From Prosapia bicincta (taxonomy: Eukaryota > Arthropoda > Insecta > Hemiptera > Cercopidae), in contig JBAIZL010000006.1 in NCBI GenBank assembly GCA_036971475.1, forward strand, positions 7,868,501 to 7,932,500: 64,000 nt of DNA, given 5' to 3'. Positions 35,106 through 48,905 of the stretch are shown piece by piece (position 1 is the first letter of the stretch; the number at the start of each line of letters is the position of its first letter). The notes beneath the pieces are model-generated. The model saw only the letters and a program-made list of their open reading frames with translations. It was not told the origin of the DNA and ran no database searches. The position numbers were made by a program, and so were the translations under genes.

Positions 35106-36440
35106 TCACTATATAGTATGACTAAATGATTTTGTAAAGATTTCTGTGTGAAGATTGTTTGTCATAAAATTATTTAAAATAATGAGAATGTGATCAAATG
35201 AATCTTATGTTGACGTAATGAAAAAGGCTGAAAAAATAACTATAAATTTTTCAGTAGCAAAAAATTGGACGTTTGGATGAGTGATGTACAGTAAGATTGA
35301 TTAAAGTATTTTTAATGAACAGCCTCTCGTTTTTTCAGGACTTATTTTACTAAAACGTCAGTTAAATTAAGTAGGTGACAAAATATGTAACTAAACATTG
35401 GGGAATATTTACAGTTAAATTCACATTCGAATCGCCAGTTAGCTGCAGCAAATAAATAAAAATATTTCAAACAATTACTATTTTGATTACATCTGCGTAT
35501 AGCATTAATCAGTAACATCGACAATACTGATTGGAACAATGCTGTCAGGAACAAGCACGCAAACAATCGATGTTCCATTCTCTATCTGACAACTAGTGCC
35601 ATATTGAATTAAATTCGTAGCAAAACAGATTATGTTATTCACTGTTCTATTGTATTTTAGATAACAATGGAGCATTTTAATGTCAAACGTTCTCGTTTGA
35701 TGTACATTACATGTTACATTGGCTTTACTAAACTATAATCGCTAATTGTTACATAAATTCATTAATATTAAATTCCATCACTAATTTACAAAATCTATTA
35801 CATTTATATTAAATTAGAGTATTACTTTCTCGGTTTTCATGTTTTCATTTATTCATGATGTTGTTTAAACATGATAGTTTTTGTTTAGATATAACTTTTA
35901 AATTGCTTTATTTATTATTTTATCCAAACAATCTTCCAGTTCTCCAAATCATTCGCGTCTGTTTTTTATAAATGATGTTTAGCTAGAACACCTGCTGTTT
36001 GTGTGTTTTAAGCGGCTCCAACACTTCTAATCAGCTTATCGGATTTCGTCATATTATTCATCTCTTCCATACAGTAAGCTCTTTCTGTTTGCTTTAAACT
36101 CCTTCTACTCAGCTGTCTGTTACGTTTTTTCTACCAGGACCAAAACCAATTCAATTTAACTTTATAAAATGGAATGTTATACAATATATCGTCTTCAAAT
36201 ATCCAACATTTATGGTATAACTGGTCCTTAAATGAAAGTGATGGCAACACCGTAATTAGCAAATTTAAGGTAATTATAAAACACTGACAATTTTATGTAC
36301 TTTATTAAAACCATATTAAGTACAGTTATTTACTGTTCCACATTCAACATTCGGTGTTTCAGAACTGTAAAACCTTTTAGAATACTGACACTATTATAAA
36401 AAGCAAAAATATGTTATTAGCTTGGATTTCTATCGTTTCA

Positions 36441-36442
<2 letters not shown>
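35106..36442. other. No gene seen
   Basis: A+T-rich. The minus frame 35342-35578 has a plausible ATG and hydrophobic start but no acceptor or donor context that would make it a gene. Confidence 0.45.

Positions 36443-36493
<51 letters not shown>
36443..36493. repeat. (TA)n microsatellite at LINE 5' side
   Basis: About 25 TA units ending exactly where the LINE sequence begins (TTTGTGTGGGGGGGTAC). Confidence 0.95.
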
Positions 36494-36497
<4 letters not shown>

Positions 36498-36599
36498 GTG
36501 GGGGGGTACAAAATAGACTCACCTCCACGTGGTGTACCCTGGGCAATGTCTCTTTTGTTGACGGCAAAGAAGTCTATTAACGGGCACTAAACCTCAGCC

Positions 36600-37340
36600 A
36601 TGAAGACGAAGATGAGAGTTAAAGGGAAAACCCCTAAACGTTCTTTTCAAAACGAAACACTACACCTACGTGTCATCCAGTGGAATGCTGGTGGCATGTC
36701 TCAAGACAAGAAGACACAACTTCAAGACCTATTACAAACACACAACATCGATGTTTTCACTGTAATGGAGGCCAACGTAACTGATGATAGTCTCCAATAC
36801 TACCAATTAACAGGATATAGCATCTATCTCCTCCCAAAATTTAGACAGGTGGAAAGCGAGATCATAACAGGAGTCCGGAACAGCCTGACTACAGAATTTG
36901 AAACCATAAAAGAAATGAAAAATACAGAGGATACATGTGAAATTGTTAAACTACATGTCTGGAAAAATGTAAACCTCTTCAAGATTTACTCTACAGCCCA
37001 CCTAAAAATGTACCAAATCTTGAAGCACTATCCTTTTTGTCTAAAAAACCATTCTAATAGGGGACTTTAATGCCCATTCTCCCAAAAGGGGCTATTCCGA
37101 CACGAATGCAGCGGGGAAAGAAATTGAAGATATACACACCACTAAAGCAACGGACCTCATCTGCAAAACTGAAGATCCGGCTACCTACCTTCATCACAAC
37201 GGCTTAACTACAAATCCAGATCGGCTTATCCAGCGATATAAGGTAAAACACCGAAAGAATCATAGTAGATGACCCAGGCTCTCGACATAGACCCGTAATT
37301 GCAGATATAGCTATCAACTCTAATAGGAAACGCCAAACAC
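36600..37340 (+). pseudogene. LINE endonuclease domain
   Basis: Starts MKTKMRVKGK. Visible motifs are HLRVIQWNAGG (catalytic Asn), DVFTVMEANV (catalytic Glu) and, after a one-base shift near the A run at 37042, TILIGDFNAHSPKRGYSDTN (catalytic Asp/Asn), then GSRHRPVIADIAI. In active enzymes the last motif is SDHRPV, so the metal-site aspartate here reads Arg. The open frame stops at 37068-37070 because of the shift. Confidence 0.85.
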
Positions 37341-37844
37341 CCTCCCGTAATCCATCATGGAACTTCAAGAAGGCCAACTGGTCCAAATTTTCTAAGTTAC
37401 TTGATGAAATAATATTGAAAACTATATTTATTTTCCCAACCAACCAGAAGTTATCAATGAAGCTCTAACGAAAAATATAATCATTTGTGCAAAACATAGT
37501 GTCCCACGGGGCAAAGTAAGACAATATACACCCTTTTGGACAGCAGAATTTCAAGCCTTAAAATTGAAACGAGAAGCGCTCCGAATCGAAGCTGAAAGAA
37601 CAAAAGCTGTGCAGGATGTTCCAGACGAAAGTAAATACCAAAAGAAACCAATAAATTCATATCCAATATTATTATCGGGTTGATAGTTCTCGCACCCACA
37701 AATACCTGGCCAACCTCTTAAACAAACGTTCCTGTCCAAAGAAGGGTCCTATACAATACAAAAATAAGCAGCTAACGTCTGATGCTGAAATATCCAATGC
37801 ATTTGCTGTAACATGCACAAAAGAAGAATGCACATATTAGGAAA

Positions 37845-38950
37845 ATGACTAAATCTCTGAAGCAATTAATACGCAGCAGTGCTACAAATAAAAATGACAC
37901 AGATTTGGGAGATATATTCCAGGCACCATTTAATAAAAATGAGTTGGCCCTTGCCATAAAGCAGCTAAAGACAAGGAAATCCCCTGGAGCAGACAACATT
38001 CACCCAGAATTCTTGAAAAACATGACACCGTGTTCCCTAATCATGGCGCCACAGAAGTTCTTCTCAAACTATTCAATACAGTTTGGGATAGTGGCTTTGT
38101 ACCCAGCAATTGGAGAACTGCAATTGTTATACCTGTCCTTAAGAAAAACAAGAACCCCTCGCAAATCAACAGCTACAGACCTATATCTCTCACCAGCATC
38201 ATTGCTACAACAATGGAGAGAATGGTGAACAACAGATTAAACTGGTACCTCGAAACCAACAATATCTTAGCGGAGGAACAAGCAGGCTTCAGAACTAACT
38301 GCTCCACAAATCAACAGGTTTCAAAATGTTTGCAACACATCAAGGATGCACTAGGTCATAGAAAAGTATTAACAGCTGTGTTTGTTGATTTTAAATCAGC
38401 GTATGATCTAGTCTGCACAGAAAAAGTAACTATAAAACTTTCTGAAATGGGTGTCACATCCAAAATGCTGCAGTGGATACAATCATTCATTGGACAAAGA
38501 TCGTGCAGGGTCAAATATGGAAATAACCTATCAAAACACAAAAAACTGCAAACTGGCCTACCACAAGGAGCAGTGATGAGTTGCACACTCTTTAACATCT
38601 ATATAAACGACCTAGTAACAGCACTAAAGAAGGTATGTGGAATCAAGTGCCTACTATATGCCGAAGATCTTGTTTTCTAGTATGAAACTTGTATAAGGCT
38701 GAAATAAAACCCGAACAATCATTGAATCAGGCCTTGGATGCAGTGGCCAATTGGTGTGATGATAATGGTATGAAAATAAATGTTGAGAAAACAGCATTTC
38801 AGACAATTTCTCTTGCCCATAGTGATTTAGAGCCCAAACTACAATTAAGAGGCTCACTTGTCAACAAAACAAACGAGTCTACATACTTAGGGATGACGTT
38901 TGACAATAAACTCACTTGGAAGTCACATGTAAACAAGACTGTCAACTGAA
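37845..38950 (+). pseudogene. LINE reverse transcriptase domain
   Basis: Blocks in order: LKTRKSPGADNIHPEFLKNM, a frame change, LLKLFNTVWDSGFVPSNW, INSYRPISLTSIIATTMERM, EEQAGFRTNCSTNQQ, AVFVDFKSAYD (catalytic Asp present), LQTGLPQGAVMSCTLFNIYI, then LLYAEDLVF. The active-site box normally reads YADD. Here it is YAED, changing one metal ligand. A stop follows at 38678, and the thumb region continues in another frame as ALDAVANWCDDNGMKINVEK and STYLGMTFDNKLTW. Confidence 0.9.
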
Positions 38951-39299
38951 CCAGCAACCGACTCTACATCTTGAAACGTCTTGCTGGAAGCAAGTGGGGT
39001 TGCAATCGGACTACTCTTAATCTAACTTATAAAACCTATATACTTCCTTTACTTTCATACTGCTGCGAGTCTTTAGTCACCGTCACTGACCGGACACTTG
39101 CAACCTTGGGACTAATTGCATAATCAAGCATTATGCCTCATTACTGGGGGAATTAGAACAACGCCAATAGATGCAATGCGCCTCCTTACTGATAATTTTA
39201 GTCTTCAATATATAATACAAAGTCGCTATCTGCAACTCTTTGAGAAATTCCAGAGAATACCTCATGACCAATAATGGAAAACCTACAATACCTCTTCGC

Positions 39300-40256
39300 T
39301 AGCTAGACTAAAAACACAAAATGGTTTTGTCCAAAAAGCTATAAATTTATTTGAGAGATTGAATTGTAGTAGCCTTAATGAACGCTGGCCTCTTCAGCTG
39401 CCGCAAAATCCAACTGAATCCAAACAGATAGAGTACTCCCTGCAACTTTGTGACCAAGTGAAGAAAAAGGAAACAGAGAAAAATCAACTAAAACAGCTTG
39501 CACTCGAAACTATAAATAGTAAATATTCGGAAACCGACTGGCTACATATTTTAACCGATGGATCTTATTTAGAAACAACTGAAAAGGCAGGAGCGTGAGT
39601 ATCTAGCAACATCTTCTCCTTTTATGGAGCAGCAGGAAGCAACAGAACTGCCATCGACGGAGAAGTCGAATAAATTGGGATTGCGCTAAGCCAACTGTAT
39701 GCAAATATGAACAAATTTAATAATTCTGCTATATTCATCGATTAAAAATCTGCTATCTAGGTCTAGCATCTCATGATCTGCCAATAAGCCCCGAAGTGCA
39801 AGAGTGCCGAAGGCTGTACCACTCGCTAAATTCCGAACGTAAATCAATCATACTACAGTGAATTCCGGGACACTGTGGTGCGACAGGAAACGAGCAGGCA
39901 GATACCCTTGCAAAAAAAGGTACTGAAATAAAACAAGAACAAAAAACACAAGTTTCTTATAACACAATAAGATTACAAATTAAAAAAGCCATAAAATTCC
40001 AACATGTAAAAGATATAGTGGAAAGTACACAAGGGGAAAATGGGAAGATGCCATAACACAACACCTGAGGGCCCTAGAAACGTAGAAGTTGCCTCCTTCC
40101 GTCTCATTACAGGACACGACCTTCTACAAAAACACCTATACAGCATTGGACTAGCTGAGGACCCAAACCGCAGCCTATGCCAACAAGAACAACACATGGA
40201 TAGAAGTCACCTTAAGGTGTGTCCAGCACTATCAAAGACAACTGAACGTGAATGAT
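39300..40256 (+). pseudogene. LINE RNase H and C-terminal zinc-knuckle-like segment
   Basis: RNase H signatures: WLHILTDGSYLE (first Asp), AIDGEVE (Glu), SAIFID (second Asp) and GHCGATGNEQADTLAKKG (His and last Asp), spread over different frames. The end reads FRLITGHDLLQKHLYSIGLA, then SLCQQEQHMDRSHLKVCPAL, a Cys-X-His-Cys pattern common at the C-terminus of this LINE type. About 60 bases of 3'UTR follow before (TA)n. Confidence 0.85.
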
Positions 40257-40317
40257 ACTGGGAAGGACGAGGTTTATTACAGAGTGTATAGCTAACGTTA
40301 TTTTGTACTTGCTATTA

Positions 40318-40319
<2 letters not shown>

Positions 40320-40358
<39 letters not shown>
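40320..40358. repeat. (TA)n microsatellite at LINE 3' end
   Basis: About 19 TA units directly following the LINE 3'UTR. It is either a tail synthesised with the element or the other half of a TA target. Confidence 0.95.
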
Positions 40359-40362
<4 letters not shown>

Positions 40363-41325
40363 TACAAGATCTTCAAATGTTACCCTTATAATATATTCTG
40401 TTAAGATCTGACATCCAGTTATTACAAATTATTCCTTCAAATATAATAATATGATGCCGTAACAAAGTTTGATTGGATAACTAGTACTATAAGTACTATG
40501 ATGGTAGAATGTTGATGATTTGGTTCCTAACACAGTAAAATTTAATAAATACAGAGTTAGATTTCCCTCTCCCCCCTCTCTCTCCCCCCCGTCGTTATTA
40601 CGGGATCTTCTATAAAGCAGAAGTGGGGATGAAAAAACTTGATTATAATTTATAAATACAATAATTTAATTATAATTTGAATTTACTAAGTAATCGACCT
40701 CTCTGCTGTCTGTATCTAATAAATAAAGTTTATACTTATAGTTGGCACTCCTGGAATTTACTAGTTTCTGGCCACTACCTTCTTTACAATAATTAACTTG
40801 AACTTTACGTCCCCTTTCCACTTAATAACGGCCTAATCCATTACTCGTCGCACTTTTATAAATTCTTTACATTAACAATTAATAAATCTCTTTTTTAATT
40901 TCCCAACTATTCTAAACAAATTGCCTCTTTAAAACATTTTCTTACAACTACACTCCCCCCCTCCCAGTTCCCTTTTCCCGATTATTTTAGTTTTTAATAG
41001 CGCGCATAATACCCCCCTCCTTATGTATTTCCGCCAATCAGCGTTAACTGTTTATAATTTCGAACGCATAACGTTCGGATAACAGTTTTCTGCAGTTTGG
41101 TGTTTTATCACGTTAAACGCTAATTTCAAGAATTCCCACACTTCAACAGACGTTACCTTTCTCATACCTTCTCTGGATTTCCAGAATAACTTGAACGTCA
41201 GAATATTCTTCGCCCTTCTTTTGTCAACATGTACCTGAGATGGGTTTATTACCCCAACAGAAATATATTTAAATTTCTAACAAATTATTATTTGGAATAT
41301 TAACTTTTTTTGTTTAATATTTATG

Positions 41326-41328
<3 letters not shown>
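40359..41328. other. No gene seen; pyrimidine tract
   Basis: A C/T-only run (CCCTCTCCCCCCTCTCTCTC and neighbours) lies at about 40566-40590. The rest is A+T-rich. Confidence 0.5.

Positions 41329-41374
<46 letters not shown>
41329..41374. repeat. (AT)n microsatellite
   Basis: About 23 AT units, 25 bases before a ribozyme-like motif. Confidence 0.95.
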
Positions 41375-41379
<5 letters not shown>

Positions 41380-41394
41380 TCAGGAATTGTTTAA

Positions 41395-43214
<1,820 letters not shown>

Positions 43215-43790
43215 TTTAAATAAGTTTACGCGATAGTTTGGCGCTTAATTTATGTAACTATTTCCTTGCATTTAATGTTATGGTATATTACTATGTAGTT
43301 GTAAAAGTGTATGTGTATCTTCATCAGTACATGTGTTCATGTCATGTGTTTACATATATATACATTGTAATCTTTAGATGAATTATTTTTTCTTGTTGAA
43401 TATGTATGGTGAAATAAAATAATTCTCATAAAAAAGAATATACGAGTATTACTTCACTTTATTGTTGATTGAAGCTTTTCGCTAATGAACATTATTAGGA
43501 TTTTAAAAATTTATAAATCACTGTCCAGTTATGTGACTAGAGTAAGACTGTTGAATATTATTGTACTATGCTATAATTTAGCTATAATAATTTTTTAAAA
43601 TTTTTTTTATTTATTTTTTTAAAATAAGATGTAATTTTAAATAAGTTATTTGGTCGCTTATTTTATGTAACTATTTCCTTGCATTTAATGTTATTGTATA
43701 TTATTATGTAGTTGTAAAAGTGTATGTGTATTTTCATCAGTACGTGTGTTCGTGTCATGTGTTTATATATATGCTCACGTACGGACTAGC
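43215..43790 (+). repeat. Direct duplication, about 140 bp, 413 bp apart
   Basis: 43230-43363 and 43643-43775 share CGCTTA, TTTATGTAACTATTTCCTTG, GTAGTTGTAAAAGTGTATGT and CATCAGTAC...TGTGTT with few changes. Between them lies a minus-strand motif remnant. Confidence 0.85.
43471..43499 (-). ncRNA. Hammerhead-like motif remnant, AAGCTT type
   Basis: On the minus strand: CTAATAA, T, GTTCATTAGC, GAAA, AGCTT, CAATC. The stem is mostly lost. The GAAAAGCTT half is intact. Confidence 0.3.
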
Positions 43791-46227
43791 ATTTTTCAAT
43801 GTATCTGTTTGTCTGTCGGGAACTACATTATGCACAAAACGCATATAAACCTAATAAAATGGAAAGTAGAAGAGACAAGAGTTTAAGATTGAATTCATTC
43901 TGATAAAACATGAACTTTACGAATTACAAGAGTTTCAATGAACTGTATTAAAAACCGGAACAGACTTGTTAAACTCTGTCAAGTTTGCGATTACTCAACA
44001 CGCAGCGTTTGTGAATGTTAGAGACATATAAACGAGTAATATGCAGACGCACTTTTGTAGAAGAATATGTAATAGACTTTGTTGTAAATTAATAGAACGA
44101 AAAAAACCATGAAACATGATAAAGACAAAAATTATTTAATTACTTGATTTTATAAAACGGTCATAACAATTAGAAACAATTTTAATTTTTTAACATCCTA
44201 TTTTATAAATATTTAATACTTTACAAACATAAAACCTGATTCGTTTAAAAAATTAATAAATGTTTCTTATTGAATATTCGTAATATGACCTTATTACTTT
44301 ATTATTTATTTTGTTTTGTTTTGATTGAACTATTTTCTTATAATACTAATTATTTTTTTAGTATTAAATTATTTAGTACTTACTTAAATAAACATTTTAT
44401 TATTTCATGGACGTATTGTTACCAGCCACAGGTTTATTCTCCACCAACACTGGTATTGCACTTGCTATTGTGCTTTAGAGCTATTTGACTATAAACACAA
44501 TTGTAAAATACAAACCTGACATGAATGTATGCGACGATATCCAGAAAGATTTTGGGTAATTTAAGATCCAGGCATAGACTGAGTGAATGTTAGGTTATTT
44601 AAGGGTAAAAAAATGATATCATATTGATTGAGAAGTGATTTTCTCTGGTCAGACTCAAGGAAATATAGTATGTGAGAGTTATGCTTTGTTGAAACCACAA
44701 AAGTAAGAAATATTGGTAGCATTCTCAGAAATATTGCATCGTATGTTGCAGTTAGAGCCATTGAATCATTCTAAATAATGATTGCATTACAAAAAAACAA
44801 AAGAAACAATCCAGAAGGCTTTTTGACGCAAATAACCTCAAGAATTAGTCAGCGGTATTATTGGCATTTTTATGGGTAATATACTTATTGCTACTGCAAT
44901 GCTTTATTAATTAAAATGGAAATTTTTTCCCTGGTTAGGCTAGAGAAAATGTAATATTATGAAACAAATTCGCTTCGCGATTACAGGGCAGTTTTCGTTA
45001 GGATATGAAAACATTTTTAACATTCTCATAACAGATGAGAGTCACGCTATTATACCTAATAATTGCAATAAAGAATTACATACAACCTCTGTATCTACCT
45101 TAGGCTTTATGCACTGAGATACAGTGACCCACCATAACATTATCGGGTCTTATTGTTCGTTCGTTTATTTTCTTACTATTAAAAGACACACGCAAAAATC
45201 TGAACATTTTCTAACTCTTTAGGTTGTATAGAAAGACGAATTTTATTTTATATTATTTACAAGCCGAAAAATGTTAAAGCTAATTTTGTGTCCCTTTCCT
45301 CAGAAACGTTTCGCTTTTCCGCTCTGCCAAGTGAAAACACAAAAGAAAACGCTTCGTCATTTATTAAATCCCAACGTAATTTTAAGCTAAAGTGATTCGA
45401 GGCGTTTATTTTTCTTCAGATGTACAACTACTTAGAAATCAGTTGGAAATGTGGAAGCTAAAGTTTAATGGAAATTGTCTTTACGTGATTTGATTTCTTG
45501 GGATGCTAGTATTTTAACAACGTTATTTCACAATTCAGAGATATGGCGGTGATATAATTAATATTTAAAATATTAATCATATTATTAATAAAGTAAGCTG
45601 GCCGATTGAGAGGTTTAGGTTTTGGATTGCCGCGAGAAACACGGAGGCAGTGTTTCACTAAAGACCACATTCAATACGTTTTAGCTGAATTTAGTAAACA
45701 TTATTGTTATAGTGTTTTATTACGACCAATTAAATTTAATGAACTTGCAAAGAGTTAAAATTAATTACGTTTTCAGGGAATATTTTCAAATGTTTGGGTC
45801 TATAATCATATTCAATCAAAATAATGAACATGATAAATGTAAAGTAATAAAAACAATTGTTAACAAAACAATATTTTGTATTAAATAATCCGGATACTTT
45901 TTCTATTTGATTTTAAAAGTGTATTGTTATCTAGTATAATTTAGTGTAGTTTTATAGGTTTTTTGTTTTGTGCAAAGTAGGGCAAAGCCTGTATTCCTGA
46001 ATTATTTTAATTTACGAATTTTAACGATATTCAACAATAATTGTTGTGTATAACATACAAATTATATTAATTCTGATTCGTGGGGTGATAGCTAGTTATT
46101 AAAAATAATATAGTAATTTTAGAAATTTTATTTGAGTAAAAAACATTTTTTTAAAAAATTCGGTATTAAAAATTGAACTTTTTCAATACTTACTCTTAGT
46201 TTACACTCTCTACACAACACACACTCA
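43791..46227. other. About 2.4 kb, no gene seen
   Basis: A+T-rich sequence with no supported exon or transposon end. Confidence 0.5.
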
Positions 46228-46360
46228 CACAGTGCGGCGGGCTGTATTCTGTTGGAATACCTACCGCAAAGGGAAAACATTTAAAACAAAGAGAGTTTAA
46301 AATTTTAACGCTATAAAACAAACCAAGCCATCTCAAGGGGTTTAGGAAATTAAAGTAACA
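46228..46360 (+). repeat. Dispersed copy of the tandem-unit hairpin segment
   Basis: Matches the 59006-59130 and 60283-60410 segments of the tandem array (GCTGTATTCTGTTGGAATAC, AGAGAGTTTAAA, TATAAAACAAACCAAGCCA). It holds a hairpin at 46233-46268: TGCGG pairs with CCGCA, and GTATTC with GAATAC. It shows that the segment exists as a single copy away from the array. Confidence 0.85.
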
Positions 46361-47174
46361 TTTGCCAGGGGAAACCGTCAAAATCTACCTAGAAATACAA
46401 TCGAAGCGAAAGAAATTGATAAACAAGAATAAGAAAAACTCATAAAAAGCACCAATAAAGAACTATACGGCCAGAACGAAAAATAGTTAGAATTCGATCC
46501 AGTATTGATTTTCTGGAGCAACGTTGAAGTACATAAAGGAATGCGTGCGCAACTTATGACGTGTTCGATAGAGATCCTTATTGGTTAAGATGAATCATGG
46601 GAACAGCTAGCTGGAGATGGAAGGCCTACAAGTGAGGGAAGATATAGCGTCATGACGCGAGCAGCTTAACTAAAACACCGTAAGGGAACGGATCATGGCG
46701 AAGTTAGCTCCGGTGAGAAACAATGAAACATTGTGTTATTACCGTTAGTCGATCCAAAAAGGTGCAAGGCTAAGTACGTAGTGATTCGCCGGTATGTCGT
46801 GACGTGGTGTTTTAAAAAATGGGGCCCTTTCGGTGAAGATCTAGCCGAAAGAGGTATCCCAAAAGTAAGATCAAAGTGTGCAAGCGTCTTAGGAAGTTTT
46901 TGTGTTTTAAACGTTAATTGAAAATCAACCTTACTCTGAGTTGGTAAGGGGAAGTGAACAGTGTTTAATTAGGAAAGATTTTAATGAAAATAAGATTCAA
47001 AATTAACTAAGTAAATGACAAAATTAACTGTGTTAGAAATTTAAAAAATCTGAGAGTTAGAAAATGCCCATCTAGGAACAGTGTTACAAAGGGTTTAAAG
47101 TCAAAATTTTATCAGTATGGATTCTAAATTTAAAGATGTGTCAAATACCGAGAAAAATGAAAATGTAACCAGTA

Positions 47175-47175
<1 letters not shown>
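46361..47175. other. Purine-rich block, no gene supported
   Basis: Less A+T-rich than the window average and rich in A/G on the plus strand. Frame 46733-46921 starts with TTG. It could be an untranslated exon or retroelement leader, but no terminal repeats or domains were found. Confidence 0.4.

Positions 47176-47227
<52 letters not shown>
47176..47227. repeat. (GA)n microsatellite
   Basis: About 26 uninterrupted GA units. Such tracts bind GAGA-type factors in insects. Confidence 0.95.
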
Positions 47228-47229
<2 letters not shown>

Positions 47230-47280
47230 CCAAGCAGACTAGAACCAGAGCTGATGCGTTTCACAAAGAGAAGGTAGAAT

Positions 47281-47826
47281 TAAAATATGGCGGCCAACTC
47301 ACTTAGAAGCTAGATAGGCAGCAAGCGTCGGTTCGAGTTAGAAACAAGAAGGACCTCCCCACCCAGCGGTGTAACCAAGATCGCAGCACTACCGGAGAGA
47401 GGGAGAGGTTAGATCTGCACAGTTTTGTCTTTGCAAATTTTAAATTTTAATTTGAAAAATTTTTTAAAAGGGAAAGTGTAAAACAGTTTAAATTAATCTT
47501 AGAAACATAAATAACAAACTTTGAAATTCAGCAATAAGCACTGGTGGCTTTGTTTAAGGGAGGGGTAAGAATTAACCAAGATGGCGTAAGCCTTAAAAGT
47601 AGAAAATAAGTTGTATTTTTATGAAAATAAGGGAAATGAAAATTTGAGGTTAGAAATGTTAAAAGGGTTAAGGTTTCATTTAAACAAATCAAATGTTTAA
47701 ACAAAACAAGATGTTTAAATTATTTACAGGGTCAAAATTTATAGGGTGGTAAGGAAATAAGGTAAGATATCAATTGTTGTTTAAAATTATATATGATATC
47801 ACAAATGTAAGCATGCAAGATGGCTG
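47281..47826 (+). promoter_or_regulatory. Cluster of YY1/Pho-like motifs beside (GA)n
   Basis: Three ATGGC words in YY1/Pho-like context lie within 550 bases: AATATGGCGGCC at about 47284, CCAAGATGGCG at about 47575 and GCAAGATGGCTGAC at 47815. A further ATGGCG lies at about 46695. With the adjacent (GA)n tract this resembles the site composition of insect Polycomb response elements. It is a composition argument only. Confidence 0.25.
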
Positions 47827-47899
47827 ACAAAGATAGATTGTTTACTACAGCTGATTCGAAGGCTAAGCCTTATTTTCAAAAAGTCCTAACAGTGGCCCG
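47820..47899 (+). CDS. Candidate first coding exon
   Basis: ATG in a good context (CAAGATGG) opens a frame MADKDRLFTTADSKAKPYFQ followed by KVLTVA, ending at a donor-like CCCG/GTATGT (GT at 47900-47901). Without splicing the frame stops after 34 codons. Composition is protein-like and unlike the flanks. I recognise no family. It may instead be a chance frame starting on a YY1-like motif. Confidence 0.25.
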
Positions 47900-47901
47900 G
47901 T

Positions 47902-48469
47902 ATGTTATTCAAGTACATTAAACTAAATTGTTGTTTTATTTAGAAGGAGTTATTTGTAATTAGAAATTGAAACCAATTAATATAAATTGTTCTTTTTAAT
48001 AAAAAAGAGTTATATCATTAATTCAAGTTAATTAAATTAAATTGTCGATTTTATTTAAAAAGTGGTACAATTACATATATGTATCCAAGAAATTAAATTA
48101 AAATAAAATTTTGAGTAAAAATAAAGGGTTATGACTGATTCGTATTAAATTAAAATATTATAAATGTGAAACAAAAATGTTTAAGGGAGACAAGAGATGT
48201 TTTAAATGAGGTTTTATATATGGATGAATTTTGTAAATTAGGAAAATATGAATAAATACACAAATATTTAAAACAAGGGATTGTAAAATGTGAGTGGTGC
48301 TAGCTAATAAATTAAAATAAATTGTTTTCAGATTAATTATAAGTTTATTTTGATTATTTCAGGGTTTAGGTATATAAGAAGATTTCATTTTGTTGTCAGT
48401 GATAGGGAAAACTAAATAGAAAAATAAAATCTTTGCAAGTTTTTGTAATTCAAGTTATATGATTTCTGT
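47902..48469. other. No gene seen
   Basis: A+T-rich with continued purine bias. Confidence 0.5.
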
Positions 48470-48905
48470 AAATGGGTTAGTGACCATTCAGTAAATGTTA
48501 ATTAAATTTTAGTAAGTATAAATTTCCTTCAGCAATTCCGTTGATAAATGTTCAGTAAATGTTAGTTAATTTCCAGTATGTATGACTTTCTTGCAGAAAG
48601 GGGTAATTAAATTTTAGCAAAAGGGTTAAATATTTTCTATTAAATGTGTTAAATTATTTTCAGTAAATGTGTGGATTCCTTTTAGTAAATGATTAAGGAT
48701 CTGTCAGAAAGGCTTTTAAATATGTTTCAGTAAACGTTTTAATTAAAATATGCAGTAAATATTGTAATTTCCTTTCAGTAAATGTTTGATTTCACTCAAC
48801 AAATGTTTTAAAATTGTTTAATAAATATAAGTTGTTCAGTAAATATTTTGATATCTTTTGGTAGATATATCTATATGTTTATAAATATAATTTCTTTTTC
48901 AGTAT
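48470..48905 (+). repeat. Degenerate tandem CAGTAAATG-type repeat
   Basis: About a dozen loosely spaced copies of TTTCAGTAAATGTT and variants (TTTAGTAAATG, CAGTAAACG, CAGTATGAG), spaced about 25-50 bases apart. Each looks like a small pyrimidine-tract acceptor. Old, diverged tandem repeat is the simplest reading. Confidence 0.5.

Larger units (their letters stand above)
36494..40319 (+). mobile_element. Non-LTR retrotransposon (I-group-like, with RNase H), inactive
   Basis: A 3.8-kb element with, in order, an apurinic-type endonuclease, a reverse transcriptase, RNase H and a C-terminal Cys/His segment. There is no gag-like first frame, so it is either truncated at the 5' end or a single-frame type. 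It begins and ends directly against (TA)n tracts (36443-36493, 40320-40358), so any target duplication is invisible. RNase H plus endonuclease points to the I/LOA side of LINEs, not jockey. Many frameshifts and stops make it dead. Confidence 0.9.

Noticed and set aside
37204..38857. Minus-strand frames across the LINE
   Set aside because: They are antisense shadows of the endonuclease and reverse-transcriptase domains.
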